Below, one piece after another: positions 20,201 through 29,431 of a DNA stretch of 64,000 bases. Every line of letters starts with the position of its first letter. Position 1 is the stretch's first letter. The position numbers and the translations under genes are program-made. Source of the stretch: Saccharofermentans sp. (GTDB taxonomy: Bacteria > Bacillota > Clostridia > Saccharofermentanales > Saccharofermentanaceae); assembly GCA_016292215.1 (NCBI GenBank), contig JAEFBB010000002.1, positions 53,327 to 117,326 on the forward strand, written 5' to 3'. The notes beneath the pieces were generated by a model that was not told where the DNA came from, did not search any database, and was given only the letters and a program-made list of their open reading frames with translations.

Positions 20201-20947
20201 CTTGACGTAAAATTCATTGCATGACATGCGCATCCTGTTCTCGTCATCGATGCGCGCAGCCGTGGAAATACACAAGAGGATATCCTGTGCCTCGTAGTCA
20301 TCCTTCAAAAGATAATGGCAGTCATTTGTCGCAACTAGCGGAATGCCTGTCTCATTGGAAAGCTTAACGAGCGCAGCGTTTACCTTGGCCTGCTCAGGCG
20401 TAGTGTTGGCCTGGATCTCAAGGTAGTAATTGCCCCTGCCGAAAAGCTTGTCATACCAGAGGGCAGTCTGTACCGCCTTCTCCGTCTCGCCCGATAAGAT
20501 GAGTGTCGGCACTTTGCCTGCAACGCAGGCGGAAAGACAGATCAGTCCTTCGTGCCACTTCTCAAGGAGTTCCTCATCGATCCTCGGGCGTCTGTAAAAG
20601 CCCTCCATAAAACCTGCCGATACGAGCTTATTCAGGTTGGCAAGGCCCTGGTTGTTTTTGGCAAGAAGGATCAGGTGATTATAGTATTTGTCTTCTCTTC
20701 CGGGGACAGGTGTCTTGTCGAATCTCGAGCCCGGAGCTACATAGACCTCACAGCCGATAACGGGATGTATGCCGTTAGCCTTCATCTCGCGATAGAAAGA
20801 GACCGCGCCGTACATTACTCCGTGATCGGTTATGGCACAGGCAGTCATACCCATATCCTTGAGTCTCTGGGCGAGATCCTTGATCTTTATGGCTCCGTCC
20901 AGAAGGCTGTACTCGGTATGAAGATGTAAGTGACAAAAGCCGCCCAT
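17300..20947 (-). CDS. dnaE: DNA polymerase III subunit alpha (DnaE)
   Basis: 1215 aa; PHP '[16 protein letters not shown]', '[24 protein letters not shown]', '[10 protein letters not shown]'. Confidence 0.97.
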   Translation of the reverse strand: [1215 protein letters not shown]

Positions 20948-22962
20948 TATTTCTTCCCCTTAAGCTCGATGATTATGTCTCTTATCTCAGCCGCCCTCTC
21001 GAAATCAAGATCCTTGGCAGCCTTGGTCATCTCTATCGTAAGCTTATCGATAAGCTTGTTGTTCTCTTCTTCCGTTCCGCCGGATACGCCTTCGTTAATG
21101 AGCCTTGCAGCATCTATGCCTCCCTTGGAGGACTTGCCTCTGCCCTTGCCCGAAGAATCCCTGCTGTTCTCGGCAACGATGTCGAAGACGTCTCTTACCG
21201 CCTTCTTGACGGTCTTAGGCGTAATACCGTTAGCCTTATTGTACTCTTCCTGGATCTTTCTTCTGCGGTTAGTCTCAGAGACGGCGTTCATCATGGAATC
21301 AGTGACTTCATCAGCATAGAGGACTACCCTGCCGTGATCATTACGGGCACATCGTCCGATTATCTGGATGAGCGATCTCTCGGATCTCAAGAAGCCTTCC
21401 TTATCGGCATCGAGGATCATAAGGAGCGATACTTCAGGAAGATCGATACCTTCCCTTAAGAGATTGATGCCGACGATGACGTCGATCTCATCATTTCTGA
21501 GCTGATTCAGTATCTGCATACGCTCCACGGCCTTGATGTCCGAGTGCAGATAAGTGACCCTGATATTCTCTTTCTTAAGGAAGTCTGTCAGGTCTTCTGC
21601 CATTCTCTTTGTGAGCGTCATGATAAGGCTCTTATCGCCTGTCTTCTTCTGCTCCTTAAGCATGGCCAAAATATCTTCGATCTGTCCTTCGACAGGGCGG
21701 ATGAAGATCTCAGGCTCAAGAAGGCCCGTAGGTCTTATCATCTGCTCTACTATCTGTTCGCTGTGTTCCTTCTCATAGTCTGCAGGAGTAGCGCTTACAA
21801 AAACAGTCTGGCCCATGCGCTGCTCAAACTCGGCAAACTTCAACGGCCTGTTATCGAATGCCGAAGGAAGCCTGAAGCCGTACTGGACGAGCATCTCTTT
21901 ACGGGATCTGTCGCCGTTATACATGGCGCCGACCTGAGGGATCGTCTGGTGGGACTCATCGATGAACAGAAGGAAATCATCCGGGAAGAAGTCCATCAAT
22001 GTGCATGGAGGTTCTCCCTCTTCTCTTCCCGCAATGTGCCTGGAGTAGTTCTCGATGCCCTTGCAGAAGCCCGTCTCCCTTAACATATCCATATCGTAGC
22101 GGGTGCGCTGCTCAAGGCGGTACGCGGCGATCATGTCGCCTGCCTCCCTTAACTCCTTAAGCCTTACCTCGAGCTCTGCTTCGATCCTGTCTATGGCCTT
22201 GTTGAGCTTGGCCCTGCCTGTCGCATAGTGGGAGGCAGGAAAGAGCTCAATGTAGTCTTTGGTATACTCCGTCTTGCCGGTGATCGCATCGACGTAGCTT
22301 ATCTTATCTATCTCGTCACCGAAAAAGCTTATTCTAGTAAGCGTATGTTCGGAATCAGGTGTCCAGATATCGATAACATCGCCCTTGCGCCTGAAGGTGC
22401 CTCTCTGCAGATCGAAGTCATTACGCGAATACTGCATGTTGATGAGCTGAGCCATAACGACATCCATGGGTACCTCAAGGCCTGTCTCGAGCATGAGTGC
22501 GAGAGCAAGATAATCATCCTTCTCACCGATGCCGTAGATGCAGGAAACGGAAGCTACGATGATGACATCGTCTCTTGTAAGAAGGGACTTGGTAGCTTCG
22601 TGGCGCATACGGTCGATCTCGTCGTTTATAGACGAGTCCTTCTCGATATAAGTATCCGTAGCGGCGATATATGCTTCAGGCTGGTAGTAATCGTAGTATG
22701 AGATAAAGTACTCTACGGCATTCTCAGGGAACAGCTCCTTGAACTCGGCATAGAGCTGGCCTGCCAAGGTCTTATTGTGCGCGAGAACAAGAGTCGGCCT
22801 TTGCACCTTCTCTATGATGTTGGCCATGGTGAAGGTCTTGCCCGAGCCCGTGACACCGAGAAGGGTCTGAGCCTTCATCCCGTCCTTGATGCCCTGTACG
22901 AGGGTGTTTATCGCTTCAGGCTGGTCGCCTGACGGCTTAAAATCTGAAACCAGTTTAAACAT
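20947..22962 (-). CDS. uvrB: Excinuclease ABC subunit B
   Basis: 'LLGVTGSGKTFTMAN', 'YYDYYQPEAYIAATDTYIEKD', 'GINLLREGIDLPEVSL', C-terminal UVR motif. Confidence 0.98.
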   Translation of the reverse strand: MFKLVSDFKPSGDQPEAINTLVQGIKDGMKAQTLLGVTGSGKTFTMANIIEKVQRPTLVLAHNKTLAGQLYAEFKELFPENAVEYFISYYDYYQPEAYIAATDTYIEKDSSINDEIDRMRHEATKSLLTRDDVIIVASVSCIYGIGEKDDYLALALMLETGLEVPMDVVMAQLINMQYSRNDFDLQRGTFRRKGDVIDIWTPDSEHTLTRISFFGDEIDKISYVDAITGKTEYTKDYIELFPASHYATGRAKLNKAIDRIEAELEVRLKELREAGDMIAAYRLEQRTRYDMDMLRETGFCKGIENYSRHIAGREEGEPPCTLMDFFPDDFLLFIDESHQTIPQVGAMYNGDRSRKEMLVQYGFRLPSAFDNRPLKFAEFEQRMGQTVFVSATPADYEKEHSEQIVEQMIRPTGLLEPEIFIRPVEGQIEDILAMLKEQKKTGDKSLIMTLTKRMAEDLTDFLKKENIRVTYLHSDIKAVERMQILNQLRNDEIDVIVGINLLREGIDLPEVSLLMILDADKEGFLRSERSLIQIIGRCARNDHGRVVLYADEVTDSMMNAVSETNRRRKIQEEYNKANGITPKTVKKAVRDVFDIVAENSRDSSGKGRGKSSKGGIDAARLINEGVSGGTEEENNKLIDKLTIEMTKAAKDLDFERAAEIRDIIIELKGKK

Positions 22963-23013
22963 AGATCGTGTATCCCGCTGCTTTCAAAAGGATTAGTCTT
23001 CTGAATCAATTAT

Positions 23014-23027
23014 AGAACGTTTGTTCT
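23014..23027. promoter_or_regulatory. LexA (SOS) box upstream of uvrB
   Basis: AGAACGTTTGTTCT fits the Gram-positive GAAC-N4-GTTC consensus; 52 bp upstream of the uvrB ATG. Confidence 0.75.
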
Positions 23028-23058
23028 TGTACTGCAATGACGCAGGGACAGGTTGTCC

Positions 23059-23973
23059 TCAAATCGGGAAACTGTCCAGCAATTCCGATACTCGTTCCTT
23101 GGAAGGCGGATTCGTTCCTTCCGTCTCTGCTTCGGCGCCCGCGAGAGCCATGCAGAGCCTGAATGTCTCTTCAGATGAAAGATCTTCTTCCGCAGCGTAT
23201 GCAAGGCCTGCTGTCATTGCGTCTCCGCAGCCTGTGGTGCAGTTGGCCTTAACGTCCAGAGCTCTGGAGTATACTGCTTCGTGATCCGAACTTGCGTATA
23301 CTGCTCCCACGCTTCCCATGGAGATGAGACAGCGCTTTACGCCGCGCAGAACGATCTCGCTTGCCTCACTCTTGGCGCTGTCGGAATCGTTATCGATCTC
23401 GAGCTCCTCGCATGTGGGCTTAACGGCATAGGGCTTTGCAAAAAGGCCCTCGATGAGATATCTGTCTGAAGCATCAAGGATCACCTTAACGCCCGGAACT
23501 TCACTGAAGCTCTTTATAAGATCCGCATAGATATCGGCAGGTGCTCCGAGAGGCGGCCTTCCCGAGATTACGACAGTATCACCGTCAGTAAGTCTCTCGC
23601 GGATGAGCGCGGTAAGATTTACGATCGTATCTCTGTCATAAAGAGGGCCTTCGCCGTTGATGTCTGTAGTAACGCCGTTCTCACCCGTGATCTTTACATT
23701 GATCCTGGTGTTGCCGGAAGGATATCTGACACTGATCACTTCGGCACCGATATGATCGAGCATCCTAAGGAGCCTGTCTCCGTCATCGCCGCATACACCG
23801 ATGCAGATAACGGATTTCTTTCCCAATACCTTAAGTGTCTTGGACACATTGATGCCCTTGCCGCCGGGATCGGTCCTGACGCCATATGACTTGTTGATGC
23901 TTCCGGGCATAAGTCCGTCTTTTACATGAAGACTTACATCGACTGCGGGATTAAGTGTAACTGTGTAGATCAT
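23059..23973 (-). CDS. PfkB family hexose kinase (1-phosphofructokinase-like)
   Basis: 'MIYTVTLNPAVDVSL', 'DPGGKGINVSKTLKVLG', 'NCTTGCGDAMTAGLAYA'. Confidence 0.92.
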   Translation of the reverse strand: MIYTVTLNPAVDVSLHVKDGLMPGSINKSYGVRTDPGGKGINVSKTLKVLGKKSVICIGVCGDDGDRLLRMLDHIGAEVISVRYPSGNTRINVKITGENGVTTDINGEGPLYDRDTIVNLTALIRERLTDGDTVVISGRPPLGAPADIYADLIKSFSEVPGVKVILDASDRYLIEGLFAKPYAVKPTCEELEIDNDSDSAKSEASEIVLRGVKRCLISMGSVGAVYASSDHEAVYSRALDVKANCTTGCGDAMTAGLAYAAEEDLSSEETFRLCMALAGAEAETEGTNPPSKERVSELLDSFPI

Positions 23974-23977
23974 GGCT

Positions 23978-24667
23978 TCATGCCTTTCTTCTCAACGTCT
24001 TGAGATATTCTTTCTGTTCGGGTGTTATGCGGTAGCTCTCTACTGCTTTTTGAATCGACTTGTTGTGTGTCCATTTATCCAGTTTTTGTTCTTCGATAAA
24101 CGGCAGTGTCCGTTCGTACTGCTTTGCGAGCGCTGTCGCAAAATACCAGGCGATCATCATGTTGACATAGTATTCGTCAGAACGGATTTTCGCGACCTTG
24201 GAAAGATACGAAGGCTTAAAATCCTCATCTAAGAAATGCTCCATGAGCATGCCGATCGCAAAGCGCTTGACGTAAGTCTTGTCAGACTTTATCCATGTGT
24301 TGACATATTCGAGCAAAAGCTTCTTATTCTTCTTAAAGACCTTCGGCGACATCTGGTCGCAAGTAGCCCAGTTATCAACATAAGGAAGGAATTTATCAAC
24401 GAGCCTGATGCATTCTTCTGCATCCTTCATTCCTGACAGGATAAAAGCATGAAGCTGGTCTTCTTCGAAAAGCTTGTGAGGCAGATCTTCGAGGAACAGA
24501 GATATGTCTTCCCTCTTGGATAATTCTTTAGCCAGCGCGCGAAGCTGAGGCGTCCTTACACCAGTAATCCTGTCAGATGCGACCGAAGGGATCGTGGTTA
24601 TCTGGAGATCCCTGTATTTGAGGTCCTGGAGATTCGATAATTCTATACGGATATCGTCGGCAATCAT
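23978..24667 (-). CDS. DNA alkylation repair protein (AlkD-like HEAT-repeat)
   Basis: 'VRTPQLRALAKEL...YVDNWATCDQMSPKVFKKNKKLLLEYVNTWIKSDKTYVKRFAIGMLM'. Confidence 0.9.
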   Translation of the reverse strand: MIADDIRIELSNLQDLKYRDLQITTIPSVASDRITGVRTPQLRALAKELSKREDISLFLEDLPHKLFEEDQLHAFILSGMKDAEECIRLVDKFLPYVDNWATCDQMSPKVFKKNKKLLLEYVNTWIKSDKTYVKRFAIGMLMEHFLDEDFKPSYLSKVAKIRSDEYYVNMMIAWYFATALAKQYERTLPFIEEQKLDKWTHNKSIQKAVESYRITPEQKEYLKTLRRKA

Positions 24668-24671
24668 GGGA

Positions 24672-25136
24672 TTATCCGAAAATAAAATACATTCCGACAG
24701 CAGTGCAGACGCCTAAAACAAAGCCTGCGGCAACCTGCAGAGGAGTGTGGCCGAGGAGCTCTTTAAGCTTCTCTTCATTAGGGAGATCCTCACCGGTAAG
24801 CTTTTCAAATGTCTCTGCCATAACATTAAGAAGCGCAGCCTGCTTACCTGCCTGATATCTGACGTTCATGGCGTCGTGCATTACGATGATCGCAAGGATC
24901 GCGGCAACAGCAAAGAAAGCCGAATCAAAGCCTTCGTAAAGGCCTGTCGCGGTCGCAACGGAAACAACTGTCGCGGTATGACCGCTCGGCATACCTCCGT
25001 CGCCAAAAAGTCTCTCGATACTGAATTTCTTTGTCAGCATAAAATTACTGATCATCTTAAAGACCTGCGCCAAAAACCATGACACAATGCCTACGACCAG
25101 TATTCTGTTAGTAAAAATCTGCACAAAAAAATTCAT
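24672..25136 (-). CDS. Divergent PAP2 family protein
   Basis: 'GGMPSGHTATVVSVATATGLYEGFDSAFFAVA...VMHDAMNVRYQAGKQA'. Confidence 0.92.
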   Translation of the reverse strand: MNFFVQIFTNRILVVGIVSWFLAQVFKMISNFMLTKKFSIERLFGDGGMPSGHTATVVSVATATGLYEGFDSAFFAVAAILAIIVMHDAMNVRYQAGKQAALLNVMAETFEKLTGEDLPNEEKLKELLGHTPLQVAAGFVLGVCTAVGMYFIFG

Positions 25137-25219
25137 GATGTTCCCTTCACCTTCCTAAATCCCATATATTTTACTCTAAATAATAGAAAAAAACATCACT
25201 GCAAAAGCCCGCAAACAAA

Positions 25220-25247
25220 AAGATGCCGCAGGTTTTACTGCGGCATC
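25220..25247 (-). terminator. Terminator downstream of obg operon
   Basis: GATGCCGCAG-TAAAAC-CTGCGGCATC followed by TTTTTG on minus strand. Confidence 0.8.
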
Positions 25248-25375
25248 CTACAAACAAACTCAAAACTCACGCTATTGCGATGTCATCTTACAGTTAGAAT
25301 AATACACAACCATTAAGGCATCATAAGGGAACGTTTGTTAATAAATCGTGAATAAAACCGTTCAATTATGAAATG

Positions 25376-26653
25376 TCAGTCATAATAATCGAATTCCAGA
25401 TCACAGACCTTGACAGTGTCACCTTCCTTAACGCCCATCTTCTTGAGCTCCTCGAAAACACCTTCATTCTCAAGGGTTCTCTGGAAGAAGTTGGTCGATT
25501 CGGTATCTTCGAAGTTCGTTGAATTGAAGATCTTGTTGATCCACTTTCCGGTGACTTCAAAGTTGCCGTCCTCATTGATGATGATCTCGTACTTCTTGCC
25601 TTCGTCAAATGTGTAGACTCTCTCTCCGCCCTCTGCGATATCGTGAAGGATCGTGGGAGGAAGCTTGCTGACTGCTTCAGTGATCTTGTCAGCGAGTTCG
25701 CTGACACCGATCATGCCTGCTGCGGAGATGATGTATACATCCTCGTAACCCATTGACTTTACTGTGTCTACGAACTTCTGTGCGTCTTCTTCAGATACGC
25801 CGTCGCACTTGTTGCCGACAACGATCTGAGGTCTTTGTGCAAGCTCTAAGCTGAATTCTTCGAGCTCGTTATTTATCGTCTTAAAATCTTCTATCGGATC
25901 TCTTCCGTCTGATGCCGAAAGATCGACAACATGGACGAGAAGCCTTGTTCTCTCGATGTGTCTTAAGAAGTCGTGGCCTAAGCCCGCGCCTTCGTGGGCA
26001 TTCTCGATGATACCCGGGATATCCGCGATGACATATGAGAAATCATCCTTGGATACAACGCCAAGTACAGGCTCTAATGTCGTGAACGGATAGTCCGCGA
26101 TCTTCGGCTTTGCTCTTGTTAAGACAGAGAGCAGAGTGGATTTGCCCGCATTGGGGAATCCTACGAGGCCGCAGTCTGCGATGAGCTTTAACTCGATCGA
26201 GAGTTCTCTTTCTTCGCCGGGCGCACCGGGTGTAGCGAACTGCGGAGCCTGTCTTACGGAATTGGCATAATGCATGTTGCCGAGGCCGCCCTTGCCGCCT
26301 CTGGCAACGACGATCTTCTGACCGGGCTCCGTGAGATCGGCAATGATGTCACCTGTCATTGTATCTTTAACGACAGTTCCTACGGGAACACCGATAACAA
26401 GGTCTTCGCCGCGTCTTCCGTACATCTTCTTGCCCATGCCCTTGGCACCGTTCTCGGCAATGAACTTATGCTTGAATCTGAAGTTCTGAAGGCTCGTCAG
26501 ATTCGGCGCAGCCTGCAGGATGACGTTACCGCCGTCTCCGCCGTCACCGCCGTCCGGACCGCCGTTGGTAATATACTTCTCGGTATGGAAACTGAGCGCG
26601 CCATTACCGCCGTCACCGGCCTTAACATATATCTTAGAGTGATCTATAAACAT
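25376..26653 (-). CDS. obg: GTPase Obg/CgtA
   Basis: 'MFIDHSKIYVKAGDGGNGALSFHTEKYI', 'GLVGFPNAGKSTLLS', OCT domain C-terminus; start at MFIDHSK preferred. Confidence 0.97.
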   Translation of the reverse strand: MFIDHSKIYVKAGDGGNGALSFHTEKYITNGGPDGGDGGDGGNVILQAAPNLTSLQNFRFKHKFIAENGAKGMGKKMYGRRGEDLVIGVPVGTVVKDTMTGDIIADLTEPGQKIVVARGGKGGLGNMHYANSVRQAPQFATPGAPGEERELSIELKLIADCGLVGFPNAGKSTLLSVLTRAKPKIADYPFTTLEPVLGVVSKDDFSYVIADIPGIIENAHEGAGLGHDFLRHIERTRLLVHVVDLSASDGRDPIEDFKTINNELEEFSLELAQRPQIVVGNKCDGVSEEDAQKFVDTVKSMGYEDVYIISAAGMIGVSELADKITEAVSKLPPTILHDIAEGGERVYTFDEGKKYEIIINEDGNFEVTGKWINKIFNSTNFEDTESTNFFQRTLENEGVFEELKKMGVKEGDTVKVCDLEFDYYD

Positions 26654-26735
26654 CTGATTCTCCCTCAAAATCAAGAGCAGTCCACGCCTATATAGCGGAA
26701 GACTGCTCTGTTTGGTCTCTTCTTGTTACCTAAAA

Positions 26736-27017
26736 TCAGGCTACAGGATAAACGCTAACCTGCTTCTTATCCTTGCCCATACGCTCGTACTTGACCTTAC
26801 CGTCGATCAAAGCGAAAAGTGTATCGTCAGATCCGATACCGACGTTTGTGCCGGGATGGATCTTAGTACCGCGCTGTCTTACAAGAATATTGCCGGCCAG
26901 AACTGACTGTCCGTCACCTTTCTTCGCGCCTAATCTCTTGGACTGGGACTCACGGCCGTTCTTGGTGGAACCCATTCCCTTCTTATGTGCGAAGAGCTGT
27001 AAATTAAACTTAATCAT
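26736..27017 (-). CDS. rpmA: 50S ribosomal protein L27 with cleavable N-terminal extension
   Basis: '[39 protein letters not shown]'. Confidence 0.98.
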   Translation of the reverse strand: MIKFNLQLFAHKKGMGSTKNGRESQSKRLGAKKGDGQSVLAGNILVRQRGTKIHPGTNVGIGSDDTLFALIDGKVKYERMGKDKKQVSVYPVA

Positions 27018-27019
27018 AA

Positions 27020-27391
27020 TTACACCTCCGGTGTTCTTGAATTAATAATCTCTACGTACTTCTTTTTACTGTCGTTATAATCTCTTGCTATCCCGATAAG
27101 ACCTAATTCGCAAGTTCTCATAATTACCTGAGCCCTGTTCTTTGTCTCATCGTCTCCCGTATCGGGAACCGTTATCCTAAGATTGACATCCTCGGTACCT
27201 TCACCGCTGATCCGGAAGAAAGATTCACTGTCGTAACCGCAAATATCTTCCAGAGCACTCGCTGCAGTAAAAAGTAATGTTGATACTCCGCTGCAGATGA
27301 TGTCTCTTCCGGGTTCGTCGTAACCTGCGTGTCCGTTCGCATATATCGCACGGATCAGATTACCTTCCCTGTTGACGATAACGGAAATCAT
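27020..27391 (-). CDS. prp: Ribosomal-processing cysteine protease Prp
   Basis: '[24 protein letters not shown]' His and Cys motifs; located between L21 and L27. Confidence 0.93.
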   Translation of the reverse strand: MISVIVNREGNLIRAIYANGHAGYDEPGRDIICSGVSTLLFTAASALEDICGYDSESFFRISGEGTEDVNLRITVPDTGDDETKNRAQVIMRTCELGLIGIARDYNDSKKKYVEIINSRTPEV

Positions 27392-27409
27392 AAAGCTTTA
27401 CGCCCTGAC

Positions 27410-27718
27410 TTACGCGTTGATAGCCTTGATAAGTACACGTGTGTAAGGCTGTCTGTGGCCGTTCTTTCTTCTGTAGCCCTTCTTAGCCTTGTACTTAGAG
27501 ACGATAACCTTCTTGTTCTTGCCCTGCTTAACGATCTCGCCTGTAACGGTAGCCTTAACATCGCCTGCTACGATACCGTTGTCATCGGATACTGCAAGTA
27601 CATCCTCGAAAGTAACCTGGCTGCCAGCCTCACCTTCAAGCTTCTCGACGAAGATCTCATCGTCAACAGAAACCTTGTACTGCTTGCCGCCTGTCTTAAT
27701 TACTGCGTACATATTCAT
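27410..27718 (-). CDS. rplU: 50S ribosomal protein L21
   Basis: '[39 protein letters not shown]...[21 protein letters not shown]'. Confidence 0.98.
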   Translation of the reverse strand: MNMYAVIKTGGKQYKVSVDDEIFVEKLEGEAGSQVTFEDVLAVSDDNGIVAGDVKATVTGEIVKQGKNKKVIVSKYKAKKGYRRKNGHRQPYTRVLIKAINA

Positions 27719-27804
27719 TCCTCCTGTTCTTCCAGTCTCGCTGCTTTAACCCAAGGCAGCGCCAAAAATAAGCGCATTTAAAAAAGCCCGTTGCATGCGG
27801 TCAC
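27719..27804 (-). ncRNA. Putative L21 leader / 5'UTR regulatory element of rplU-prp-rpmA
   Basis: About 85-nt leader with GCTGC-CTTGGGTTAAA-GCAGC hairpin directly upstream of the rplU RBS; position matches the known L21 leader family. Confidence 0.45.
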
Positions 27805-27810
27805 CGACGT

Positions 27811-27840
27811 ATAATACCACCAGGGGTCCGAAAAAGTCAA
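27811..27840 (-). promoter_or_regulatory. Sigma-A-type promoter of rplU operon
   Basis: Minus strand TTGACT-N18-TATTAT. Confidence 0.75.
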
Positions 27841-27874
27841 TATAAATATATAGAGACTGTCAGTTTTCGATCTT

Positions 27875-29431
27875 TTATGCTCCGACAAACACGATAAGTG
27901 ATGCGACAAGACCGAAAACAAGTCCCGTTATCTCATAAAAATCCGAGATCCTCTTGATCGGCGTAGCGCAGATGAACGGCAGCGTTCCCAAAGCCAATCC
28001 CGTCAAAGAAGCCCATACCAGATCCGTTGCTCTGTTTATCAGGGCGATGATCAGTATTACGAGCGGAGGCAAAAGCGCCTCAAAAAAGTACATCGGGCTG
28101 GCAAAATAAGCTGCGGGGCCCTGGCCGGAGAATCTCGACTTCTTATCGGCAAGGATCAGGCCGACAGCTGCAAGGCTCATAACAACGAATACCGCAAGGG
28201 CTGCCACCAGATTGCCGGTGTCCTTAAAGGACTTTTCGACATTGGTAAGGTTCAAAGCCGCTGCAACGATCACCATTATCTCGGTGACTCCGGTAAGGAC
28301 GGATGCGGAGAAGATCGTGGGGCCGTTATCCTTGCGGTAGTAATTGATCTTCTTGTCGGATAAAAGCCTGATCTGGGCTATGGCCATAAGGCCGATTATG
28401 AGTACCGGGGCATATATTGCCACATACCTTGCAGCGAAATTTGCCTGCGGAATAAGTGTCATGATGCCGCCGCAGAGCGCTATCCAGCCGGAAATGCCCA
28501 GGAATATTATCGCTCCGAGGCTGTCTCTCCCTTTAAGCTCTCTCTGTCCTTTGTCGGGGACCGATACCGGGACCATGAACAGGAACAGCGCAAGAGCTGT
28601 AATTGAAAGGCATAATGCGAACGTGAGCATTACAAACCAGACGTTGACCCTCGAAGACGAATAGCCTCTTCCGAATGTCGTTCCGAGATACTGGGAAAGC
28701 TCGCTCTGGAATGAGGGCGAAGCCAGGAGCGCTCCTGTGCCGGACTTGGAAGATGACAGCGACAGATATCTCATCTGGTTGGGCGAGATATATACCTTCG
28801 AAGGCGAGATCTTGCCTCTCTGTGCCGCATGTCCGTACATCGTGTCGACGCCCGAGATCTTCTCGAAGATCATCTGGGAGCCGCTTAATTCGCTTGAAGT
28901 CTTGGCCTTGCTGTCAAGTCCGAAGATCGCGCACGGCAAAGCGGGATAATCGCTTGTGTAGCCTTCCAGTGCGGCATTTCCGGGATAATCGGGCGCTACC
29001 AGGACATAGCCTTCGATATTGCCCGCGCCCGAAGACAACAGGTCGTTCATGACCTTAAAAGCGTCAGCGCCGATCGCGCAGACGACAACATCGTCCTTGG
29101 CGCAGTCTTTGGGAAGCTCATATACAAAACCAGGCTTGGAGCTGTGCTTGTCCGGCTCTACTATGACATAGTCAAAACCTGCCGCTGCCATGCTGTTGCG
29201 GAACGATACGTCAGGTATAGTTGTACCGTCAGAATATATGACCAGAGTCTTGTCGGCATTCTTAGTGCCCTTGAAAGATGCTCCGTAAAGAACGAACAGG
29301 ACTACCGCCATGACGAGCGCCAAAAGGAGCGCAAACCACGCTGCTTTGGGTATCTTAAGAGGGCGCAGCTTGCGGAATCCGTATTGCGGCGCGATCTTCT
29401 GCTCTTCCTGTCTTCCGGAGTTCTTCTTCAT
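27875..29431 (-). CDS. Multi-pass membrane protein of unknown function, coupled to murC
   Basis: 518 aa: one N-terminal TM, extracytoplasmic domain (~aa 55-265), about 8 C-terminal TM segments; 1-nt overlap with murC. Confidence 0.75.
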   Translation of the reverse strand: MKKNSGRQEEQKIAPQYGFRKLRPLKIPKAAWFALLLALVMAVVLFVLYGASFKGTKNADKTLVIYSDGTTIPDVSFRNSMAAAGFDYVIVEPDKHSSKPGFVYELPKDCAKDDVVVCAIGADAFKVMNDLLSSGAGNIEGYVLVAPDYPGNAALEGYTSDYPALPCAIFGLDSKAKTSSELSGSQMIFEKISGVDTMYGHAAQRGKISPSKVYISPNQMRYLSLSSSKSGTGALLASPSFQSELSQYLGTTFGRGYSSSRVNVWFVMLTFALCLSITALALFLFMVPVSVPDKGQRELKGRDSLGAIIFLGISGWIALCGGIMTLIPQANFAARYVAIYAPVLIIGLMAIAQIRLLSDKKINYYRKDNGPTIFSASVLTGVTEIMVIVAAALNLTNVEKSFKDTGNLVAALAVFVVMSLAAVGLILADKKSRFSGQGPAAYFASPMYFFEALLPPLVILIIALINRATDLVWASLTGLALGTLPFICATPIKRISDFYEITGLVFGLVASLIVFVGA

